This document shows positions 7,211 to 13,916 of a stretch of DNA of 14,473 nt, one piece after another. Both the position numbers and the translations under genes were made by a program. Numbering within the stretch: the stretch's first letter is position 1; every line of letters begins with the position of its first letter. This DNA comes from DTJG01 sp964532995 (GTDB taxonomy: Bacteria; Ratteibacteria; UBA8468; B48-G9; DTJG01). Location of the stretch: NCBI GenBank assembly GCA_964532995.1, contig CAZHJN010000046.1:1-14473 (forward strand), read 5' to 3'. The notes beneath the pieces were generated by a model. The model worked only from the letters and a program-made list of their open reading frames with translations, did not search any database and was not told the DNA's origin.

Positions 7211-8097
7211 CATTGAAACAGCTCCAGGCTGTTTTAAAAGAAAACAATATTTCCCCGAGAAAAGAACTCGGTCAGAATTTTCTCATAGACAGAAACATGA
7301 GGAATAAAATTCTTTCTTTCGCTGAAATAACAGGAAAAGACACAGTTGTCGAGATAGGAGCAGGCCTTGGCGCATTAACCGGAGCGATTGCTGAAAAAGC
7401 CGGTTTTGTTTATGCTTTCGAGAAGGATAATAAACTTGCTGGCATACTGAAAAACAGGCTTGAATGTAATAACCGCATAAAAATTATAGAAAAAGATTTT
7501 CTTGACCTTGATCAGGATTTTTTTTGTTCTGCTGGAAAAATTAAAATAATTGGAAACTTGCCTTATTATGTGGCATCTCCAATTCTCTTCAGATTACTGA
7601 AGTTCAGAAAATACTGGAATATGGCAATCGTTATGATTCCGGAAGATGTGGCAATAAGGATTGTTGCGAAGACCGGCGACAAGAATTTTGGACTCATGGC
7701 TGTTCTTTTTTCTATGCTGACAGGTTGTTCAATATGCTGCAGGGTACCGGGATCTGTTTTTTATCCAGAACCTGAAATCAGGTCAGTTGTTATGAAAATA
7801 GCACCGGAGTCAAAATTTGAAACAGAAATAAAAGATAAAGAAATTTTCTGGACAGTTCTACCAGGACTTTTTGCTCAGAGGAGAAAAAATATCTTAAATG
7901 TGTTGAGTAGATCATTCAGGATTGAGAAAAAACAGGCACTTTTAATTCTCAGGAAAGCACAGATAGAACCGGACCTGAGAAGTCATCAATTAAAAATACA
8001 TAATATTATTAAACTTGTGGAACAAATTTTAGAAACGAAATCACGTTCAGAACTTATTCAATTTGACCATTTGAAAGAAAAAAGTAAAATAATCTGA
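7195..8097 (+). CDS. rsmA: 16S rRNA adenine dimethyltransferase RsmA (KsgA)
   Basis: This enzyme dimethylates two adjacent adenines in the 3' hairpin of 16S rRNA (A1518/A1519 in E. coli) using S-adenosylmethionine, late in small-subunit assembly. It has 300 residues, slightly longer than typical. Motifs: LGQNFL (25-30), the SAM-binding loop VEIGAGLGALT (52-62), an acidic residue ending the second strand (FEKD, about 75-78), the catalytic motif NLPYY (121-125), FYPEPEIRSVV (189-199), and FAQRRKN (226-232) in the C-terminal helical domain. The last 20 residues look like a lineage-specific tail. It overlaps pdxA by 16 bases, keeping the surA-pdxA-ksgA order of proteobacteria. Inactivation of this gene in other bacteria gives kasugamycin resistance. 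The gene appears intact. Confidence 0.97.
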   Translation: MDTFLTLKQLQAVLKENNISPRKELGQNFLIDRNMRNKILSFAEITGKDTVVEIGAGLGALTGAIAEKAGFVYAFEKDNKLAGILKNRLECNNRIKIIEKDFLDLDQDFFCSAGKIKIIGNLPYYVASPILFRLLKFRKYWNMAIVMIPEDVAIRIVAKTGDKNFGLMAVLFSMLTGCSICCRVPGSVFYPEPEIRSVVMKIAPESKFETEIKDKEIFWTVLPGLFAQRRKNILNVLSRSFRIEKKQALLILRKAQIEPDLRSHQLKIHNIIKLVEQILETKSRSELIQFDHLKEKSKII

Positions 8098-8115
8098 AAA
8101 CTGATGGAGAGGAAT

Positions 8116-8274
8116 ATGAAAAAAATTTTTAAGGATGTCGTATGTCGCGTGTGGTTGAAGAATCAAACAAAAAATACGGTTGAACATAATGGAAAGATTT
8201 TTTATTTTTGTTCTCCGAGATGCAAGGCAAAGTTTGAAAAAGAGCCAGACAGGTATATTGCACTGAAAGGATAG
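8116..8274 (+). CDS. Small YHS-domain protein (52 residues), putative metal-binding
   Basis: The reading frame starts at ATG 8116 behind GGAGAGG (8106-8112) and encodes 52 residues, essentially a single YHS domain. Visible signature: DVVC near the N-terminus (Cys10), then HNGKIFYFCSPRC (Cys32, Cys36) and a helix KAKFEKEPDRYI. YHS domains are treble-clef-like metal-binding modules found in copper and heavy-metal proteins and as stand-alone small proteins. Here the usual V-C-G/x-M after the first Cys is changed to VCRVW, so the methionine ligand is lost. An in-frame ATG at 8104 could add four residues, but the ribosome site favours 8116. It lies 18 bases after ksgA and may be the last gene of that operon. 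A new promoter begins six bases after its stop. Confidence 0.8.
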   Translation: MKKIFKDVVCRVWLKNQTKNTVEHNGKIFYFCSPRCKAKFEKEPDRYIALKG

Positions 8275-8280
8275 ATTGAC

Positions 8281-8308
8281 TTGACATATTTTTTTTTGAT
8301 GTTATTAT
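8281..8308 (+). promoter_or_regulatory. Sigma70-type promoter for the small lipoprotein gene
   Basis: A perfect -35 hexamer TTGACA (8281-8286) is followed by a 16-base T-rich spacer and TATTAT (8303-8308) as -10. A shifted -10 (TTATAT, 8305-8310) would give an 18-base spacer. Transcription would start near 8315, about a dozen bases before the ATG at 8328, leaving room for GGAG at 8319-8322. It is the best promoter in the window. Confidence 0.7.
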
Positions 8309-8327
8309 ATTTTGCAGTGGAGTATAA

Positions 8328-8438
8328 ATGAAAAAGATTTTGATTTTGGTAATTTTAGTTTTTTTGACTGGATTGGCCGGCTGTACCATGAGTTTAGATT
8401 TCCATCCTCAGGGCAAATCCTCAAGTTCAACAAAATAG
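8328..8438 (+). CDS. Tiny predicted lipoprotein (36 residues)
   Basis: ATG 8328, preceded by GGAG five bases upstream, opens a 36-codon frame ending in TAG. The product has a basic n-region (MKK), a hydrophobic stretch (ILILVILVFL) and a lipobox LAGC with Cys19, so signal peptidase II processing would leave a lipidated peptide of only 18 residues (CTMSLDFHPQGK followed by a Ser-rich tail). There is no Asp at mature +2, so in an E. coli-like system it would be sent to the outer membrane. The size resembles entericidin-like or Lpp-like micro-lipoproteins, but no family is recognised. Its own strong promoter, ribosome site and complete signal support a real gene. It sits between the YHS gene and the cold-shock gene, with no terminator before the latter. 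Confidence 0.7.
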   Translation: MKKILILVILVFLTGLAGCTMSLDFHPQGKSSSSTK

Positions 8439-8450
8439 GTCTGAGTCGTG

Positions 8451-8478
8451 TTCAAAAAATTAATTCCAGATTTAGAAT
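8451..8478 (+). promoter_or_regulatory. Possible promoter and leader of the cold-shock gene
   Basis: TTCAAA (8451-8456) and TAGAAT (8473-8478), spaced by 16 bases, could serve as -35 and -10. The resulting leader of about 55 bases would include a small hairpin, AGCCG (8492-8496) pairing with CGGCT (8503-8507), before the strong ribosome site AAAGGAGG (8526-8533). The hexamers are imperfect. The gene could instead be read from the promoter at 8281. Confidence 0.35.
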
Positions 8479-8538
8479 AAAATCCTCGCACAGCCGAAAC
8501 ACCGGCTAAAGAATTTGCGTGGATAAAAGGAGGAAAGC

Positions 8539-8745
8539 ATGGCGAAGGAGAAAGGGAAGGTGAAGTGGTTCAACAATGCCAAAGGATATGGTTTTGTTGA
8601 ACGAGAAAACGGTGAGGATGTCTTTGTCCATTACACGGCAATCGTCGGCGATGGATATAAGACGCTTGAAGAAGGCGCCACCGTTGAATTTGAAGTAGTT
8701 CAGGGTAAGAAAGGGCTCCAGGCCACAAACGTGGTAAAACTGTAA
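8539..8745 (+). CDS. Cold-shock domain protein (CspA family)
   Basis: The product is a 68-residue single cold-shock domain that binds single-stranded RNA/DNA and can melt RNA structure. GKVKWFNNAKGYGFVE contains the RNP1 motif (KGYGFV, 15-20), and DVFVHYTAI contains RNP2 (VFVHY, 28-32). The aromatic nucleic-acid-binding residues Trp10, Phe11, Tyr17, Phe19, Phe29, His31 and Tyr32 are present. It has the best ribosome-binding site in the window (AAAGGAGG, 5 bases before ATG). The coding sequence uses visibly more G/C-ending codons than its neighbours, which fits strong expression but could also reflect transfer. A G-rich/C-rich hairpin lies 14 bases after the stop. Whether it responds to cold cannot be told from sequence, since many family members are constitutive. 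Confidence 0.96.
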   Translation: MAKEKGKVKWFNNAKGYGFVERENGEDVFVHYTAIVGDGYKTLEEGATVEFEVVQGKKGLQATNVVKL

Positions 8746-8759
8746 GCCAAACATCACCC

Positions 8760-8784
8760 GGGGGGTGCGCTTGCACCCCCCTTT
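8760..8784 (+). terminator. Rho-independent-type terminator after the cold-shock gene
   Basis: GGGGGGTGC (8760-8768) pairs perfectly with GCACCCCCC (8773-8781) around a 4-base GCTT loop, followed by only three T's and then CCC. The stem is very stable but the U-tract is short, so it may be a leaky terminator or an mRNA 3'-end stabiliser. The next gene starts 11 bases downstream. Confidence 0.7.
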
Positions 8785-8795
8785 CCCTAAAATAA

Positions 8796-10442
8796 GTGAA
8801 ACATAAAAGTCTGGTTTTCATAATACTTTCAATCCTCCTTTTGTGTCCCTCATATGCTCAGACCGCAGATAATCAGGATGATCCATTTACATGTGCGGTT
8901 GTTGCTTTCAACGAAGGTATGTATGAAATATCCCTTGATTTTCTCGATAAATATTTTGAAAAATCAGAAGCAGCAAAAAATGAGTATGCATTTTTCCTGT
9001 ATGGAATAAATCTGCTGAAACTTAAAAAATACGATGAGTCACTTAAGAAATTTGAAGAATTTACAAAAAATTTCCCGGATTCAAAATACAACAGAGATGC
9101 CTGGAGATATAAGGTAATACTCAAAATGTTTTTGAATATGCCTTTTGAAGCATACAGGATTTACATTGATGGAATACCTGTTTATGGCAGAGAAACAGAT
9201 ATTGAAAAAAACCTTGGAAATATGCTCCTCAATGAAATTGGGAAGAAAATTACATCTGGAGATACCGCATCAACGAAAGAAATTCTTGATACAATGGAAC
9301 AGATTTTTTCAAAAACAGATATTTCATATGAAATAATGTATTTTCAGGGTTTAATACTTTACCAGGAGAACGACTTCGAATTGTCCGTAAAAAAATTTCT
9401 TGGGATCCTGGATCACTTTAAGAACCAGAAACTTGAGGTCGAAATTCTTTTGAAAATTGGCGATTGCTTTTTCAACATGAAAAATTATGTTGAAAGCGAA
9501 CGATATTACAACAAAGTCATATCTAATTTCCCGGGTTCTTCCCAGGCAGAATGGGCAAGCCTCCAGAAAGCAGTTATATATAAAAGAAATATGCATTATA
9601 AAGAAGCACGCAAAATACTTGCCGGCATTATAAAAACCACAAAGAAAAACGAAATTCTTGTCCGTTCTTTCTGGGAACTCGGTAAAATCTCTGAACTGGA
9701 AAACAGGAAAGATGAAGCAATTTCCTGGTATAATAAAATTCTTGAGGTTGCCAGGGATACTGAAACAATCCTGAATACTAAACTGCAATCAGGATATCTT
9801 TATTTCAATCAAAAACTTTATGAAAAATCAATAGAAATCTTTTCTGAATATTTAAAACACCGAAATGATGAAGACGTTCTTTACACACTCGGGCTTGCTT
9901 TCTTCAACAGCAGCAGAAGAGAAGAAGCCATAAATACCTGGGAACTTTTGATTAAACAAAATCCCGGTTATCCTCTATCAATCCAGGTGCTTAAAGCAAT
10001 GTATGGTTATTATAAAGAAAAAAACGACAGGGAAAAGATGAAAAAGACTTTTATCAGAATCTGGGAAACATATCCGGAGGATAACTTTGTTCTAACCGAA
10101 GGAATAATTTTCCTCAATGAAGTTTTAAACACAGAAGGAATAGAGTTTGCCAGTAATTTTCTTAATAAGGTGGAATTTAAGAAAAATCCTGAAGTACTTT
10201 TTCTGGATGCAAAAATTATGTACCTTACAGGAAAACTTGATGAAAGTGAACAGATATTAAAGAATATTGATAGAAAAAGTGTTTTTGCCGCTGAAGCTCT
10301 TTACCTTCTGATTGAAATCAATCTTGCAAAATCAAGATTGAAAGAAGCACAGACATATTACATAAAGCTTCTCGCAGGTTTTCCTAACACGGTGTGGACG
10401 CAAAAAGCGAAAGAAGCATTAGCAAAATATAAAAGCAGATGA
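8796..10442 (+). CDS. Exported TPR-repeat protein
   Basis: The protein has 548 residues, with a Sec signal peptide (MKHKSLVFIILSILLLCPSYA, likely cut after Ala21) and then almost entirely TPR-like helical repeats. Clear units include about 28-58, 64-97 (LKLKKYDESLKKFEEFTKNFP), 181-213, 216-249, 290-323, 360-393 and 497-531, with the Y/F-x-x-A/S and terminal Pro features of TPRs. The repeat style resembles periplasmic BamD/CpoB/YbgF-type scaffolds, so it probably docks partners in the periplasm. No lipobox is seen. The GTG start directly follows an in-frame TAA, lacks a Shine-Dalgarno sequence, and is the only start that keeps the signal peptide. Its stop overlaps the barrel gene by 4 bases. 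With ExbB/ExbD/TonB downstream it may be a CpoB-like accessory of a Ton/Tol motor. That role is inferred from context. Confidence 0.85.
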   Translation: MKHKSLVFIILSILLLCPSYAQTADNQDDPFTCAVVAFNEGMYEISLDFLDKYFEKSEAAKNEYAFFLYGINLLKLKKYDESLKKFEEFTKNFPDSKYNRDAWRYKVILKMFLNMPFEAYRIYIDGIPVYGRETDIEKNLGNMLLNEIGKKITSGDTASTKEILDTMEQIFSKTDISYEIMYFQGLILYQENDFELSVKKFLGILDHFKNQKLEVEILLKIGDCFFNMKNYVESERYYNKVISNFPGSSQAEWASLQKAVIYKRNMHYKEARKILAGIIKTTKKNEILVRSFWELGKISELENRKDEAISWYNKILEVARDTETILNTKLQSGYLYFNQKLYEKSIEIFSEYLKHRNDEDVLYTLGLAFFNSSRREEAINTWELLIKQNPGYPLSIQVLKAMYGYYKEKNDREKMKKTFIRIWETYPEDNFVLTEGIIFLNEVLNTEGIEFASNFLNKVEFKKNPEVLFLDAKIMYLTGKLDESEQILKNIDRKSVFAAEALYLLIEINLAKSRLKEAQTYYIKLLAGFPNTVWTQKAKEALAKYKSR

Positions 10443-11872
10443 AATATCTTTATGCGGTTTTTATTCTGGCTATTTCTATGGTGAGCCAGGTATCAGGGCA
10501 GAATATCGAAATTCCTGAAACAGTAATCACCGGTCAGGACAGAAGTACATACAAAACACCTATTCTGGTTTATCCACACGAGTTTCAGATAAATTTTCCT
10601 GAACCACCGGACATTCCTGCTCAATATCTCAAAAAGAAAGAACCCCTGAAACAAAGCACAGAGCTTGAAGCGGATTCAAATAAAAATCTTAAGGAACTAA
10701 CATTATGTGCGGGAAAATTTGGTTATGTATCCTCTGCTATTTCATTGAAATATCCTGGATTGTACTTTAATTTCTCTGCATTACACGATAATTCTTTCAG
10801 AAATCAGGATTCTAAAAAAATCATTGAAGCTCATATACAAAAATCTTTCAAAGAAAATATGGAATTCAATTTTGATTTATGGAACTGCATAAAAGAACTA
10901 CCTCAAATAGACAGCATATTGACCGAAAAGAAAAAACACACGGTAATGACTGATACGAAACTGCTCTTCAGAGGTCAGAACTATAGTTTCAGCATTGGTG
11001 GAATTAAAAATTCGCTTGGAAAACTTGAGGAAACAAACTTTTTTATTATCTTTGAAAAACATAATCAAAACATCACATTCGGCACAGAAGCAGGTTTTGA
11101 CAAATTTTCAGAAGAGGAAAATAGAATTATCTCCATATACGGAGGATATCACACAGAAAACTGGCAGGCGACACTCTCGGTAAAAAACATTGGAAATGAA
11201 ATCAGGGTGTTGCCATCAGCAGCTTTCCTTACTGAAAAAAATGGAATAAAGCTGGAAGGTTGTTTTTCAAGCAGGTTTTCTTTTCCACAGCTATGGAAGC
11301 AGGCTGGAGAACAACCATATCTTGATATGAAAAATGAATTTCTTACGCCTGAAGAAATTTATTCTATTTCCACTGAAATCTCCGGAAAAACTGAATACCT
11401 GGATTTCTCAATTAAAGGTCAACTCTCATATGAAAAAACAGGTTATCACTGGAAAGACAAAGACAGCGATAAAATCTATGAACCCTCTATTCTGAAAAAC
11501 AATTTTACAGGTGCATTGAGTATTACTCTGAGAAAAAATTTTGAAAAATTCGATGTTGAATCAAATTATACCTGTTTTCATTGGGAAGAAAAAAAATCAG
11601 GATATCCTGAAAACACCTGTTACATCAGGGCATGTTTTGAAACCGGAAAATTAAAAAACCAACTGCAGTTATCTCACACTGGAAGGCAGAATTTTGACGG
11701 TTTGAAGATAAAGGGATATAATCTGCTATCAGCAATAATTTCGTATCAAACAAAACCTGATTTGAATCTGTTTTTCATATTTAACAATATCCTTGGCAAA
11801 AATTACCAAATAGCTCCTGGATACAGAGGAAGACCCTTTGACTTCATTGCGGGTTTCCAGACGAGATGGTAA
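10439..11872 (+). CDS. Plugless TonB-dependent-receptor-like outer-membrane beta-barrel
   Basis: The protein has 477 residues and a signal peptide (cut near Gly20/Gln21). The mature start, IEIPETVITGQDRS, resembles the TonB box and the beginning of a receptor plug (compare the D-T-L-V-V-T-A-N-R type box of BtuB). The approximately 120-residue plug domain does not follow. After a proline-rich linker (about 40-70), the rest is alternating aromatic/polar strands typical of a beta-barrel, such as KYPGLYFNFSALHD and FSIGGIKNS. The C-terminus reads LFFIFNNILGKNYQIAPGY, then RGRPFDFIAGFQTRW, matching the last strands of TonB-dependent receptors with a terminal aromatic. The barrel part is about 390 residues, too short for a standard 22-strand receptor. 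It is coupled to the TPR gene by an ATGA overlap and sits 25 bases before exbB. The ligand is unknown. Confidence 0.75.
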   Translation: MKYLYAVFILAISMVSQVSGQNIEIPETVITGQDRSTYKTPILVYPHEFQINFPEPPDIPAQYLKKKEPLKQSTELEADSNKNLKELTLCAGKFGYVSSAISLKYPGLYFNFSALHDNSFRNQDSKKIIEAHIQKSFKENMEFNFDLWNCIKELPQIDSILTEKKKHTVMTDTKLLFRGQNYSFSIGGIKNSLGKLEETNFFIIFEKHNQNITFGTEAGFDKFSEEENRIISIYGGYHTENWQATLSVKNIGNEIRVLPSAAFLTEKNGIKLEGCFSSRFSFPQLWKQAGEQPYLDMKNEFLTPEEIYSISTEISGKTEYLDFSIKGQLSYEKTGYHWKDKDSDKIYEPSILKNNFTGALSITLRKNFEKFDVESNYTCFHWEEKKSGYPENTCYIRACFETGKLKNQLQLSHTGRQNFDGLKIKGYNLLSAIISYQTKPDLNLFFIFNNILGKNYQIAPGYRGRPFDFIAGFQTRW

Positions 11873-11897
11873 ATTAATAATATAAATCGGAGGAATT

Positions 11898-12533
11898 ATG
11901 AGTTTATGGCAACTTACTGTTCGTGGGGGCTGGTTGATGATTCCCATTATTATCTGTGCCGCACTCACTCTGGCTGTAATCATTGAAAGACTTATAGCTC
12001 TGAAAAAATCAGAAATTGATGCTGAAAAATTTATAAACAGAGTTGAAGGAAAAATTAAAAAAAGAAAAATAAGAGAAGCCATTGAAATTTGTGAATCCAC
12101 GCCCGGTCCTGTTTCATCTCTGGTCTATAAAGCTTTGATAAAATCAGATAAACCGCCTGATGTAATAAGAGAAAATATTCAGGATGAGGCAAATCAAATC
12201 ATACCTTATCTTGAAAAATATCTTGGGGTCCTTGCAACAATTGCAACAGTTGCACCCCTTCTTGGATTACTGGGTACTGTAACCGGACTCATAAAAGCCT
12301 TTATGGTAATTGAGGCAAAATCGGGTCTTGTTAATCCAGCAGATCTTGCTCGCGGCATATGGGAAGCTCTGATTACAACCGTTGCAGGTCTTGTTGTAAG
12401 TATTCCTGCGTATCTCGGCTACAACTACATTGTGTCCAGAGTAAATGGTTTGATCAACGACATGGAGCGAGCAACATCAAGAATGATGGATATTCTTTTT
12501 TTTCTTAGAACTGAGGAAGAGGAAATAAAATGA
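11898..12533 (+). CDS. exbB: ExbB/TolQ-family proton channel subunit
   Basis: This is the inner-membrane stator of a Ton/Tol-type motor, forming a pentamer around ExbD and converting proton flow into force on TonB. It has 211 residues and three membrane segments: about 12-34, 109-133 and 157-179. Conserved features are GWLMIPI at the start, the ERL sequence after the first segment (30-32), the LATIATVAPLLGLLGTVTGLI stretch of the second, and EALITTVAGLVVSIPA in the third, which includes the Glu156 and Thr residues typical of the proton path. GGAGGAAT precedes ATG 11898. The 25-base gap from the barrel gene is the largest inside this module. It overlaps exbD by 4 bases (ATGA). ExbB and TolQ cannot be separated by motif alone, and the adjacent TonB supports ExbB. 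Confidence 0.94.
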   Translation: MSLWQLTVRGGWLMIPIIICAALTLAVIIERLIALKKSEIDAEKFINRVEGKIKKRKIREAIEICESTPGPVSSLVYKALIKSDKPPDVIRENIQDEANQIIPYLEKYLGVLATIATVAPLLGLLGTVTGLIKAFMVIEAKSGLVNPADLARGIWEALITTVAGLVVSIPAYLGYNYIVSRVNGLINDMERATSRMMDILFFLRTEEEEIK

Positions 12534-12940
12534 GATTTGCAAGAAAGCATGAAATTTTCAAGGGACAGATAAACATGGCACCTCTGATCGATGTGGTTCT
12601 TCTTCAGCTGATATATTTTATGCTAACATCCAGTTTTATAATGCAACCTGGAATCAAAATAAATCTGCCCACTGCTGTTTCAACAGATAACATTGAGAAA
12701 AATGAAATTTTCATCAGTATCTCTGCAGAAGGCATATTATTTCTTGAAGAAAAACAGGTTTCATTGCAACAGCTGGAGAGTTTTCTCAGAAAATTCAATG
12801 AAACAAGAAAAGATGCGATTATTGTAATCAAAGGTGATGTCAGGACACCTCACGGAAAAGTCGTCAATGTAATGGATATTGCCAGAGCAGCCGGTATATC
12901 AAAAATTGCAATTGCAACGATGCCTGTTTCTGAACAATGA
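12530..12940 (+). CDS. exbD: ExbD/TolR-family motor subunit
   Basis: The protein has 136 residues, usual for ExbD. A short cytoplasmic N-terminus leads to a single membrane helix, INMAPLIDVVLLQLIYFMLT, containing the essential proton-carrying Asp21 of the P-L-I-D-V-V signature. The periplasmic domain (about 50-136) has strands and helices in the family order: IFISISAEGILFLEE, a helix with QQLESFLRKF, IIVIKGDVRTPHGKVVNVMDIARAAGISKIAIAT, corresponding to the usual D...V.Y..V..V.D.....G...I.L. It pairs with the ExbB encoded immediately upstream. The gene is linked by 4-base overlaps to both exbB and tonB. Confidence 0.94.
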   Translation: MRFARKHEIFKGQINMAPLIDVVLLQLIYFMLTSSFIMQPGIKINLPTAVSTDNIEKNEIFISISAEGILFLEEKQVSLQQLESFLRKFNETRKDAIIVIKGDVRTPHGKVVNVMDIARAAGISKIAIATMPVSEQ

Positions 12941-13644
12941 TAAGATCTGATAATAAAAATCTTTTAAAGATATTCGTCCTCTGTATATTCAGCCATATTC
13001 TGATGCTTCCGGTTTTCAGTCTTGTTCTTCCTGCAAAAATTACAAAACCCAGGTATCATCTGGTATATTTGTATCAGGAGGCAAAATCGCAGATGCCAGC
13101 CACAAATGTAACAAAAATTACTCCACAATTACCCGCAACCAGAACAATAAAAGAGCAAAAAATAGAAATTTATGTCAGAGAAACAGGAAGACTGGAAAGG
13201 GATATTTCCATCGGTGTCCAGAAAACACCCCTATTAACTGTTGAAAAAAATGAAAATATCAGCTGGGAGCTACCCGTGACAAAAATAATAATCCCGGGAT
13301 TACAGCCAATTATAAACATCTCAGAAAGCGAATCTAAAATGGAAGGAACGATTTCCGAAGACACTTTTGAAATATCAGGACCTGGTGGAACAAGACCCAT
13401 CATATCAAAGGTGCTTCCGGAATACCCTGTTTGGGCAGAGCAACAAAGCATTGAATCAAATGTGAGTATTAAAATATGGGTAAACAAAAACGGTTTTGTT
13501 TCATCAACAGATGTTATTGAAACAAGTGGATATAGAAAACTTGACCTCCTTGCCGAAGAGGCTTTGAAAAAATGGCGTTTTGCAAAAATTGAAAAAGATG
13601 TGGATGTCTGGGCAATTGTAACATTTAAATTCAGACTGAAATGA
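12937..13644 (+). CDS. tonB: TonB energy-transducing protein
   Basis: TonB spans the periplasm and passes ExbB/ExbD energy to outer-membrane receptors. It has 235 residues, with one N-terminal membrane helix (about 10-31) containing Ser19-His20, in line with the membrane histidine important in TonB. The C-terminal domain (about 150-235) is clear: PEYPVWAEQQSIESNVSIKI, then WVNKNGFV, IETSGYRKLD, EEALKKWRF and a final strand IVTFKFRLK. The middle (50-148) is polar but lacks the Pro-Glu/Pro-Lys repeats of classic TonB, so its reach across the periplasm may be set differently. It is linked by 4-base overlaps to exbD upstream and to the zinc-ribbon gene downstream. Its likely partner is the barrel encoded at 10439-11872, by context. 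Confidence 0.9.
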   Translation: MIRSDNKNLLKIFVLCIFSHILMLPVFSLVLPAKITKPRYHLVYLYQEAKSQMPATNVTKITPQLPATRTIKEQKIEIYVRETGRLERDISIGVQKTPLLTVEKNENISWELPVTKIIIPGLQPIINISESESKMEGTISEDTFEISGPGGTRPIISKVLPEYPVWAEQQSIESNVSIKIWVNKNGFVSSTDVIETSGYRKLDLLAEEALKKWRFAKIEKDVDVWAIVTFKFRLK

Positions 13645-13916
13645 TAAAAATAGAACTTACTCTGGCAATCACAACATACCTGTTTATAAGCCTTCTGATT
13701 CTTTTTTTGTGGATTTATAAGGAGGCGAAGAAAAAAACAGTTTTTCCTGTGAAAAAAGAAACATATCTGTGGACATGTCCTTTGTGTTTCCATAATTATA
13801 TTGACAGTTCCGGTTATGACATATCAAGATGCCCTCTGTGTGGAAGTCTTCACAAACGAGAAGAATCAGGGTATAATTTAAACAGGGAAACAACAGATAA
13901 CAGGGAGGCAATGTGA
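13641..13916 (+). CDS. Membrane-anchored zinc-ribbon protein, function unknown
   Basis: The product has 91 residues. One hydrophobic segment (about 6-25) is followed by a basic linker (EAKKKTVFPVKK) and a zinc-ribbon knuckle pair, Cys46-Pro-Leu-Cys49 and Cys64-Pro-Leu-Cys67, separated by 14 residues. The charge pattern places the ribbon in the cytoplasm by the positive-inside rule. The tail (70-91) is polar and looks disordered. No named family is recognised, though such anchored ribbons often act as small structural or docking subunits. It overlaps tonB by 4 bases and the next gene by 4 bases, so it is tightly tied to the Ton module, and the ribosome site for the next gene lies inside its end. 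Confidence 0.75.
   Translation: MIKIELTLAITTYLFISLLILFLWIYKEAKKKTVFPVKKETYLWTCPLCFHNYIDSSGYDISRCPLCGSLHKREESGYNLNRETTDNREAM

Noticed and set aside
8312..8509. 65-codon plus-strand frame overlapping the small lipoprotein.
   Set aside because: It has no recognisable domain, and the lipoprotein frame has the ribosome site, signal peptide and lipobox.
8439..8538. Riboswitch in the leader of the cold-shock gene.
   Set aside because: Only one 5-base-pair hairpin is visible and no known riboswitch core could be matched.
9351..9788. Open frame on the minus strand inside the TPR gene.
   Set aside because: It is a low-complexity Phe/Ile-rich translation, with no ribosome site, opposite a clear TPR protein.
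11898..12940. TolQ/TolR or MotA/MotB pair.
   Set aside because: Size, the short periplasmic domain and a TonB C-terminal domain encoded next to them favour ExbB/ExbD; no TolA, TolB, Pal or peptidoglycan-binding OmpA domain is present.
13170..13793. Long open frame on the minus strand under tonB.
   Set aside because: It is Cys/Phe/Ser-rich without domains and antisense to a well-supported TonB C-terminal domain and its neighbour.
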